Below, piece after piece: positions 49,351-58,712 of a stretch of DNA of 64,000 bases. Position 1 is the first letter of the stretch; each line of letters starts with the position of its first letter. The position numbers and the translations under genes were made by a program. Location: assembly GCA_900113425.1 (NCBI GenBank), contig FOZF01000001.1, positions 660,358-724,357 on the forward strand. Direction: 5' to 3'. The notes under the pieces are model-generated. The model saw only the letters and a list, made by a program, of their open reading frames with translations. It was not told the origin of the DNA and ran no database searches. Origin of the DNA: Stenotrophomonas maltophilia (GTDB lineage Bacteria > Pseudomonadota > Gammaproteobacteria > Xanthomonadales > Xanthomonadaceae).

Positions 49351-50372
49351 ACGCCGTCAATCATCCCGTCGGTCCCGCCGGCACGCTGCGCTGGCTGCTC
49401 AAGCGTGAATACTGGGAGAACCGTGGCGGGTTCCTCTATGCGCCGCTGATCGCCGGCGTGGTGTCGCTGCTGATGAGCGGTGTGGGCATCGCCTTCGGTC
49501 TGTTCGCCCTGCATCGGGCTGCGCGCGACGGCAATCTGCACATCGATGGCGAGGACGTGAACATCAACGGCCTGGACCTGGCGCTGCTGACCCGCAACAT
49601 CAATGCCAAGGACATGGCCGACCTGGGCAACGGCCTCGACCTGACCCTGGTGCTCAGTTCGGCCTGGCCGTTCCTGGTGCTGGCGTTCGTGATGTTCTTC
49701 TACTGCCTCGGCGCCCTGTATGACGACCGCCGCGACCGCAGCATCCTGTTCTGGAAATCGCTGCCACTGTCCGATACCCAGACCGTGCTTTCCAAGGTGA
49801 TCAGCGCGCTGGTGATCGCCCCGCTGATCGCAGTGGTCGCCGGCATCCTGACCATGTTCGGCTTCCTCGCCATCATCAGCCTGGTGGCCGCGCTGCACGG
49901 TGGCAGCCCGATGAACCTGATCTGGGGACCGGCCAGCCCGCTGACCCTGGCCGCCGGCCACTTGTCCTGGATTCCGGTCTACGTCCTGTGGGCGCTGCCG
50001 ACCGCCGGCTGGCTGCTGCTGTGCTCGGCCTGGGCCAAGTCCAAGCCCTTCCTGTGGGCGGTGATGCTGCCGCTGTTCGCCGGGATCATCGTCTCCACCA
50101 CCAAGGTCATGACGCTGTTCGGGCTTACCAGCGGCTGGTTCTGGCAGAACGTCGTCGGTCGCCTGCTGCTCAGTGGCGTGCCCGGCATGGACCTGATCTA
50201 CCGCACCGGCCTGCAGGACTCGCGTGCGGACCTGGAATCGGTCACCGCGCTGATGGGCCCGGTCGCACAGCTGAAGTCGCTGGCGATGCCGGGACTGTGG
50301 ATCGGCGCTGCGTTCGGCGCGCTTTTCATCTTCCTCGCCATCCGCCTGCGCCGCCGCGCCGGCGAAATCTGA
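49347..50372 (+). CDS. ABC transporter permease
   Basis: This 341-residue membrane protein has about six hydrophobic segments (near residues 30-50, 105-130, 150-185, 210-230, 235-260 and 310-330). It is of the ABC-2 type, with FYCLGALYDDRRDRSILFWKSLPLSDTQTVLSK after the second helix, a conserved cytoplasmic loop. The long first loop contains an acidic stretch (LHIDGEDVNINGLDLALL). It pairs with the ATPase upstream by a four-base overlap. Confidence 0.93.
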   Translation: MNAVNHPVGPAGTLRWLLKREYWENRGGFLYAPLIAGVVSLLMSGVGIAFGLFALHRAARDGNLHIDGEDVNINGLDLALLTRNINAKDMADLGNGLDLTLVLSSAWPFLVLAFVMFFYCLGALYDDRRDRSILFWKSLPLSDTQTVLSKVISALVIAPLIAVVAGILTMFGFLAIISLVAALHGGSPMNLIWGPASPLTLAAGHLSWIPVYVLWALPTAGWLLLCSAWAKSKPFLWAVMLPLFAGIIVSTTKVMTLFGLTSGWFWQNVVGRLLLSGVPGMDLIYRTGLQDSRADLESVTALMGPVAQLKSLAMPGLWIGAAFGALFIFLAIRLRRRAGEI

Positions 50373-50394
50373 CCCCTTACCGGAGCCACCACCC

Positions 50395-51279
50395 ATGCGT
50401 TCCCTGCTCGCCTGTACCGCGTTGTTGCTGATGCCGCTGTCGGCCCTGGCCGCCGATGCACCGAACTGCAAGTTCACCGCTCCGCGCACGTTGAAGCTGG
50501 ACGCGGCCGGTGCCAAGGCGGTGGTGTTCGAGGTGAACCAGTTCGACCTGAAGGTGACCGCCCGCAGTGGGGGCGGTCAGCTCGACGGCCGTGCCTGCGC
50601 GTCCAGCCAGGACCTGCTGGACCAGCTGGTGCTGGACCAGCGCCGGGAAGGCGACAAGCTGGTGGTCAGCCTGCGCCGCGCAAGCCGTGCCGGCCTGAAC
50701 CTGGGCAGCACCTACGCCTGGCTGGACATCCGCGGCAGCGTGCCGGACAACCTGCCGCTGCAGTTCAAGGTCGGCTCCGGCGACGCCAGCATCGAAAACG
50801 CGCAGTCGCTGAGCGTGGATGTCGGCTCAGGCGACGCCGTTGCGCGCGGCACCCGCGGCACCATCCATGCCTCCGTCGGCTCCGGCGACCTGGAGATCGA
50901 CGGTGGCAGCGCACTGAACCTGCTGTCGCTCGGCTCGGGTGACGTCAAGGCACGCAACATCGGGGGCGACGCGATCGTCGGCACGGTCGGCTCCGGCGAC
51001 CTCACGATCAGCGACGTGCGTGGCAACGCACGCCTGGACACGGTCGGATCGGGCGACGTCGACTTCAAGCGCGTGCAGGGCAGCGTCCAGATCGGCGTGG
51101 TGGGCTCGGGGGGCATCGACCTGGGTGACATCGGCGGCGATGTGCATGTGCGCAGCCATGGCTCCGGCGACATCGACGTCGATGGCGTGCGCGGCAACCT
51201 GACCGTCGATCACAGCGGCAGCGGCGACGTCGTGCATCGCAACGTCAGCGGCAGGGTCACCCTGCCCCGCAACAAGTAA
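50395..51279 (+). CDS. Exported beta-repeat protein with nine GSGD repeats (DUF4097/DUF2807-like)
   Basis: This 294-residue protein has a cleaved signal peptide (residues 1-20, ALAAD) and an N-terminal beta domain with a Cys pair. From about residue 125 to the end it carries nine GSGD/GSGG motifs spaced 17-19 residues apart (VGSGDLTISDVRGN type). The pattern matches right-handed beta-solenoid putative adhesin domains. The repeats are also recognisable at the DNA level with a period near 57 bp. It is 22 bp after the permease, so it is probably the periplasmic or surface partner of the transporter; its ligand is unknown. Confidence 0.82.
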   Translation: MRSLLACTALLLMPLSALAADAPNCKFTAPRTLKLDAAGAKAVVFEVNQFDLKVTARSGGGQLDGRACASSQDLLDQLVLDQRREGDKLVVSLRRASRAGLNLGSTYAWLDIRGSVPDNLPLQFKVGSGDASIENAQSLSVDVGSGDAVARGTRGTIHASVGSGDLEIDGGSALNLLSLGSGDVKARNIGGDAIVGTVGSGDLTISDVRGNARLDTVGSGDVDFKRVQGSVQIGVVGSGGIDLGDIGGDVHVRSHGSGDIDVDGVRGNLTVDHSGSGDVVHRNVSGRVTLPRNK

Positions 51280-51309
51280 ATCCCAACCCACCGATTCGAG
51301 GGGAATGCC

Positions 51310-51921
51310 ATGAACCTGATGCGCCTGCTGCCTGCCACCCTGCTGTGCCTGCCGCTGATCGCCTGCGGTGGCACGTCCTCCGCGCCCGATACCAGTGTCG
51401 GCAAGAGCGTCGCCGACACCTCCAGCGGCGTTGGCAGAAAAGTCCAGGAAGCCATGGATGAGGCCCGCAGGGAGATCACCGAGGGCAACATCAAGATCTC
51501 CGCGGACAATCAGCCGCGCGCGGAGATCACGCCGGACGGACATCTGCTGATCGGTGGCAAGGATGTGCCGACCAACGACACGCAGCGCCGCCAGCTGCTG
51601 GAGTACCGCGGTCACGTGGTCGCCATCGCGACGGACGGGATGAATGTCGGCCTGGCCGGTGCCAAGCTCGGTGCCAACGCTGCCGGTGAAGCGCTCAAGG
51701 GCATCTTCAGCGGTGACAGCGAAGGCGTGGAGAAGCGGATCAACGCCGAGGCCGCCAAGATCGAAGCGCAGGCCAAGCGCATCTGCGACCGACTGCCGGC
51801 GATGCTGGCCAGCCAGCAGGCACTTGCCCGCGAACTGCCGGCCTTCAAGCCCTACGCCAGCATGGACCAGAGCGACGTCGACGACTGCGGGAAGGACAGC
51901 TCGGTCACCTTCTCCAACTGA
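51310..51921 (+). CDS. DUF2884 (YggN-like) lipoprotein
   Basis: This 203-residue lipoprotein has a signal peptide ending LPLIAC (Cys about residue 19). The body has ISADNQPRAEITPDGHLLIGGKDVPTNDTQRRQLLEYRGHV, resembling YggN/DUF2884, a family of unknown function. The C-terminal half is helical and contains CDRLPAML and a further Cys near the end, which could form a disulfide. It lies 30 bp after the GSGD protein, with a GAGGGGA site before the start, and is likely in the same operon. Confidence 0.72.
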   Translation: MNLMRLLPATLLCLPLIACGGTSSAPDTSVGKSVADTSSGVGRKVQEAMDEARREITEGNIKISADNQPRAEITPDGHLLIGGKDVPTNDTQRRQLLEYRGHVVAIATDGMNVGLAGAKLGANAAGEALKGIFSGDSEGVEKRINAEAAKIEAQAKRICDRLPAMLASQQALARELPAFKPYASMDQSDVDDCGKDSSVTFSN

Positions 51922-52010
51922 GACACTTCAGCGCACCCGGCCGGCAGCGGGCCCCCGCTGCCGGCACCGGGCTTACAATGGGCACCCCGGATGCCCCCGA
52001 TCGAATCGTC

Positions 52011-52436
52011 ATGAAGAAGCTGTTTCTGCTGCTGGCTGCCCTGCTCTGCCTGGGCCTGGCCGGCTGCGACCAGGACTACCGCAACCACCGCGCCGAGCGT
52101 GGCAAGCCCAAGATTTCCGTCAGCGAAGGCATGGTGACCGTGCGCCGTCCACCGGCACCGAACATCATCATCCTGGCCGACGGCACGATGAAGATGGACG
52201 AGATCCAGATCCCGCTGGACGACGCGCAGAAGCAGATGCTGCAGACGATGTTCGGCAAGCTGCAGGTCCTGCGCCAGAACACGCTGGTGGCCGCCCCCGC
52301 CGACCCGAACATGCAGCCGGTGAAGATCCAGCCGCCGGAGGGCATGGACGTCATTCCAGGCGACCTGATCCAGCGCATCCCCGAGTTCAAGGACTACACC
52401 GAGACCTTCGGCAACATCGTCGCCGACCGTCGCTGA
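52011..52436 (+). CDS. Small lipoprotein, unknown
   Basis: This 141-residue protein has a classical lipoprotein signal (MKKLFLLLAALLCLGLAGC, Cys19). The mature part starts charged (DQDYRNHRAERGKPKISVSEG) and continues with ILADGTMKMDEIQIPLDD, where the IQIPLDDAQKQMLQ segment recalls the preceding DUF2884 protein. The two may be related. It is 89 bp after that gene and ends at a strong terminator, so it may have its own promoter or close the operon. Confidence 0.7.
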   Translation: MKKLFLLLAALLCLGLAGCDQDYRNHRAERGKPKISVSEGMVTVRRPPAPNIIILADGTMKMDEIQIPLDDAQKQMLQTMFGKLQVLRQNTLVAAPADPNMQPVKIQPPEGMDVIPGDLIQRIPEFKDYTETFGNIVADRR

Positions 52437-52440
52437 ACGC

Positions 52441-52470
52441 AAACGCCGCCCGAGGGCGGCGTTTCTCATT
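52441..52470 (+). terminator. Terminator between the lipoprotein gene and fumC
   Basis: AAACGCCGCC and GGCGGCGTTT form a 10-bp stem with a CGAG loop four bases after the lipoprotein stop. The A- and T-flanked stem can work in both directions and so may also end the convergent fumC transcript. Confidence 0.85.
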
Positions 52471-52494
52471 GGCCCGGCACACCTGATCGGCAGA

Positions 52495-53931
<1,437 letters not shown>

Positions 53932-54175
53932 TGCATCGACTCCGCACTACTTCAGTTGGGGAAAGGGAAGCGGCGGCTGGCAGGGTGTCGCTTCCCGGGC
54001 TGGCGGCGGCAATCACGATACTCTCTTGCCCGTTGCATGGCATGACGGAAGCGGGCCGGATCGTTTCATCTGCGGCACCGTTGCACATCGGGAGCGCCGG
54101 CCCCGGCCGGGCGAGGACAGAGCGCAGCCTCCCGGCGTGGCCCGGTGCCGCCAAGCATGCGAAGGCCACGCGTCG

Positions 54176-55582
<1,407 letters not shown>

Positions 55583-55680
55583 GGGGTTTTCTTTGCGGCG
55601 GTGGCCGCGGCGCTGCCTGCGGCAGGCGTGTACTGCCAGGGCAACAGCAACAGCAACAGCGGTCCAGGCTCTGGATTGCT
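55583..55680 (+). other. Gene-free leader of the palindrome region
   Basis: This stretch after purB has no open frame of interest. It contains a short CAACAG microsatellite (three and a half copies at about 55634-55652) and no terminator with a T-run. It leads into the first long palindromic element. Confidence 0.5.
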
Positions 55681-55691
55681 GGGAGTTGGGC

Positions 55692-55789
55692 GGGGCGGGT
55701 TGGGTTCGCGGGGGACGCCGTGAACCCGTCCCTGGGGGCTTGGCCGCGGCATCCATGCCGCGGACACCCCCGCGAACCCAACCCGCCCC
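55692..55789 (+). repeat. Long palindromic cloverleaf-like element, copy 1
   Basis: Perfect 23-bp inverted arms (55692-55714 and 55767-55789) enclose two hairpins. GGGACG-N9-CGTCCC (55712-55732) shares three G residues with the left arm. CCGCGGCAT-CC-ATGCCGCGG (55744-55763) is followed by ACA. It has the same internal plan as the element at 55932-56035 but different arms. It is not a GTAG REP. Confidence 0.85.
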
Positions 55790-55850
55790 ACCTCTGACAG
55801 CGTCCCGGTGACGGATCGAAGAGCATCTGTTGTCGGGACGGAATTTGAAG

Positions 55851-55886
55851 GAGGGACGCGGCTTCGCCGCGTCCCTCTTTGTTTTT
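55851..55886 (+). terminator. Strong intrinsic terminator between the two palindromic elements
   Basis: GAGGGACGCGGC and GCCGCGTCCCTC form a perfect 12-bp stem with a TTC loop, followed by TTTGTTTTT. It would end any transcript coming from purB or from the first element. The loop region GGCTTCGCC is typical of stable terminators. Confidence 0.88.
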
Positions 55887-55931
55887 CGGCTACACGAGCA
55901 AGCGCAGCGCGCGGCCCGCTGTTGCCTTAGG

Positions 55932-56035
55932 GGCCGGGCGGGTGGGCTGCGCGGGGGTGTCCGCCGCATGGATGCGGCGGCCAAGCTTACAGGGACGTAC
56001 TTGCAGCGTCCCCCGCGCAGCCCACCCGCCCGGCC
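55932..56035 (-). repeat. Long palindromic cloverleaf-like element, copy 2 (inverted)
   Basis: Perfect 26-bp arms (55932-55957 and 56010-56035) enclose CCGCCGCAT-GG-ATGCGGCGG (55961-55980). On the minus strand they also enclose GGGACG-N9-CGTCCC. Relative to copy 1 it is in the opposite orientation. The arm sequence differs at many positions, yet both sides changed together; the GTCCCTG, GCTTGGCCGC and GCGGACACCCCCGCG core segments are kept. Confidence 0.85.
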
Positions 56036-56210
56036 AAACACGGCTTTCACTTTCAGCGACCAACCCAGACCCCGCCACGAGGGGCTCCGCCGTTGGCCGG
56101 ACACCCCGCGACAAACCACCGCACGTGCGCAATCCCAACGAACGTCGGACAATGGACGCCTTGGCGGCACGCCGCGCCGCCCTCCCGCTTTCCGCTGCAA
56201 GGATTCCCCC

Positions 56211-57620
56211 ATGGCCGCCCGCAAGTCCTCCGCCCCGCTCATCGAAGTCACCGCCCGCCCCGGCCAGCCGCTGGGCATGTCCCCGGCCGTGTTCCTGCGC
56301 GATTTCTGGCAGAAGCGCCCGCTGCTGATCCGCAACGCCTTCGCTGATTTCCAGTCTCCGGTGCAGCCGGAAGACCTGGCCGGGCTGGCCTGCGAGGAAG
56401 GCGTGCTGGCACGCCTGATCGAGCACGACAAGCGCCAGGACGGCTGGCGCGTACGTACCGGGCCGTTCCAGGAGGACGTGTTCCCCGCCCTGCCCGACCA
56501 CGACTGGACCCTGCTGGTGCAGGACGTGGACAAGTGGGACCCGGACGTGCGCGCGCTGATCGAGCACTTCCGCTTCCTGCCGCGCTGGCGCATGGACGAC
56601 GTCATGATCAGCTTCGCCGCCACCGGCGGCTCGGTCGGTGCCCACGTCGACCAGTACGACGTGTTCCTGCTGCAGGCCCAGGGCCATCGTCGCTGGCAGA
56701 TCGATGCCAGCGAGTCGATCAAGGGCCGGCGCCCGCCGCTGGGGTTCCGTCCGGACGTGGAACTGAAGCTGCTGGAGGTGTTCAAGCCCACCCACGACTG
56801 GGTGCTGGCGCCCGGCGACATGCTCTATCTGCCGCCGAACGTGCCACACCACGGCGTTGCCGAAGACCCCTGCCTGACGTTCTCCTTCGGCATGCGCGCG
56901 CCGTCCTCGGCCGAACTGATCAGTGACTACCTGGACACCCTGATCGCCGATGCCGACGAGAACATCCGCTACCAGGACGCCGACCTGAAGGTGCCGGCCG
57001 ATCCGAACGAGATCGACACGGTGGCGATGGCACGGGTGATCACCGCACTCAACGCCATCCGCATGAACGATCCAGACCGGCTGGGCGACTGGTTCGGCCG
57101 CTTCATCACCACCTACCGCGCCGCCGGCGAAGTGATGGCCCATCAGGCCGCGCCGGAGCAGGAAGAGGTGGTCGCCGCCCTACAGTCCGGCCTTCTGCTG
57201 CAACGCCACCCCTGGGCCCGCCTGGCCTGGCGTCGGGCCAAGCGGGGCGCCAGCCTGTACGTCAGCGGCCAGGACTTCGCGCTGCCGGTGAAGGATGCGC
57301 AGCGCCTGGCCGGTGCCGAGCAGCTCGACGCGGCCGCCTATCGCGGACTGTCGGACAAGGGCCGCGCGGCGGTCCAGCAGCTGCTGGTCGGCGGCGTGTT
57401 CCAGCTGATCGACCCCAGCGAACTGTATGGCGCCGACGACGAGGGCGAGGATGACAGCGTGCTCGGTGAGGTGGTCGAAGGCCGCGACCAGGTGGAGGTG
57501 ATCGATGACGACGCCGTGTCCGACGATGTCCACGTGGTGACCGTGCATGACGATGGCATCGAGGTCATCGTCAACTTCGAAGACGACGAAGAAGACGACA
57601 GCGACGCCGGTCGCGCCTGA
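56211..57620 (+). CDS. roxA: Ribosomal protein L16 arginine 3-hydroxylase (RoxA/YcfD, JmjC cupin) with acidic tail
   Basis: This Fe(II)/2-oxoglutarate oxygenase hydroxylates an arginine of ribosomal protein L16. The 469 residues start with the cupin core. FLRDFWQKRPLLIRNAF is typical, the iron ligands are in GAHVDQYDVFLLQ (His-x-Asp, about residue 145) and in PPNVPHHGVAED (His, about residue 207), and RRWQID lies between. A winged-helix C-terminal domain follows. Residues from about 400 to 469 are an extra tail very rich in Asp and Glu (VNFEDDEEDDSDAG at the end). E. coli YcfD has 373 residues. The ATG has an AAGGA site. A GNAT gene follows three bases later. Confidence 0.93.
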   Translation: MAARKSSAPLIEVTARPGQPLGMSPAVFLRDFWQKRPLLIRNAFADFQSPVQPEDLAGLACEEGVLARLIEHDKRQDGWRVRTGPFQEDVFPALPDHDWTLLVQDVDKWDPDVRALIEHFRFLPRWRMDDVMISFAATGGSVGAHVDQYDVFLLQAQGHRRWQIDASESIKGRRPPLGFRPDVELKLLEVFKPTHDWVLAPGDMLYLPPNVPHHGVAEDPCLTFSFGMRAPSSAELISDYLDTLIADADENIRYQDADLKVPADPNEIDTVAMARVITALNAIRMNDPDRLGDWFGRFITTYRAAGEVMAHQAAPEQEEVVAALQSGLLLQRHPWARLAWRRAKRGASLYVSGQDFALPVKDAQRLAGAEQLDAAAYRGLSDKGRAAVQQLLVGGVFQLIDPSELYGADDEGEDDSVLGEVVEGRDQVEVIDDDAVSDDVHVVTVHDDGIEVIVNFEDDEEDDSDAGRA

Positions 57621-57623
57621 GTC

Positions 57624-58526
57624 ATGCCCTCGATCCGCGTCCATCAGGTCGGTCATGCCGATGCGCATGGCGCCATCCACGCTGTGCGCCAGCAGGTGTT
57701 CGTGCAGGAACAGGGCATTGCCAGCGAACTGGAGCGCGACGCGATGGACCCGGTCAGTGCCCATGTACTGGCGCTGGATGCCGACGGCACGCCGGTCGGC
57801 ACTGGCCGGCTCACGCCTGATGGCCGCGTCGGCCGCATGGCGGTGCTGGCGAGCCACCGCAGCCAGGGCATCGGTGAAGCCCTGCTCGAGGCCCTGGTCG
57901 AGGCCGGCCATGGCCTCGGCCTGGCCGAGCTGCATCTGCACGCACAGCTGCCGGCCCGCGACTTCTACGCGCGGCAGGGCTTCCTGCCTGAAGGCGAGGT
58001 ATTCGAGGAGGCCGGCCTGGGGCACCAGCAGATGCGCCGCCGTCTGGACGCGGCCAGCGCGATCGACAGCCGCGCCGAGGCCGTGGCCGCCACCACCGCC
58101 ATCCTCCACCGTGCCCGTCGCCAGGTGTGGCTGCACAGCCATCTGCTGGACCCGGGCCTGCTCGATGCCGGCCCGGTGCAGGCCGCCCTGCGCCGCTTCG
58201 CCAGTGCCCGCCACGACAAGCAGCTGCGGGTGATCGTGCATGACGCGGCAGCCATTGGCCGTGCCGGCGCGCCGCTGCTGGCGATGGCACAGCGGCTGCC
58301 CAGCGTGATCCTGTTCCGCGAGGTGGCCGATCCGGTCGACCGGGCACTGGCGTCCGCCTGCCTGATCAATGACAGGGGCGACTTCTACTTTCGTCTGATC
58401 GGCCATCGCCTCGACGGCGAGGCCGGCATCGCGCTGCCGGCACGTTCGCGGCCGTTCGAGCAGCAATTGCAGCGCGTCTGGGACCGTTCGCGCGATTGCG
58501 GCGAACTGCGCGCGCTCGGCCTCTGA
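57624..58526 (+). CDS. GNAT acetyltransferase fused to a C-terminal domain of unknown function
   Basis: This 300-residue protein has an N-terminal GNAT domain (residues 1-140) with VGRMAVLASHRSQGIGEALLEALVE, where QGIGEAL is the acetyl-CoA loop. LPARDFYARQGFLPEGEVFEEAGLGHQQM is the ElaA-like ending. Residues 150-300 form a second domain (AVAATTAILHRARRQVWLHSHLLDPGLL, and RFASARHDKQLRVIVHD), recalling a phospholipase-D-like fold without the HKD pair. It starts three bases after roxA, so the two are surely co-transcribed. The substrate is unknown. Confidence 0.85.
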   Translation: MPSIRVHQVGHADAHGAIHAVRQQVFVQEQGIASELERDAMDPVSAHVLALDADGTPVGTGRLTPDGRVGRMAVLASHRSQGIGEALLEALVEAGHGLGLAELHLHAQLPARDFYARQGFLPEGEVFEEAGLGHQQMRRRLDAASAIDSRAEAVAATTAILHRARRQVWLHSHLLDPGLLDAGPVQAALRRFASARHDKQLRVIVHDAAAIGRAGAPLLAMAQRLPSVILFREVADPVDRALASACLINDRGDFYFRLIGHRLDGEAGIALPARSRPFEQQLQRVWDRSRDCGELRALGL

Positions 58527-58613
58527 GCGCGACGGTCGGGTTCAACCTGTCTGGAAGCGGCACCGGGGGACGCACGATGGCCTCCGCGATGCCCCTTCGT
58601 GTCCGGATGGGGG

Positions 58614-58619
58614 TACAAT
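58614..58619 (+). promoter_or_regulatory. Possible -10 box of the sucA-sucB-lpdA operon
   Basis: TACAAT lies about 95 bp before the sucA start in the 186-bp gap. No good -35 is present 17 bp upstream. Confidence 0.35.
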
Positions 58620-58712
58620 TTGGCTGTTTGAACGCGCCTGCGCAGGGCTATTCATCTTCCTGCCGGGTCCTTCTTAAGCCATACCCCACAAAGCGAATCA
58701 ACACCCTCCATC

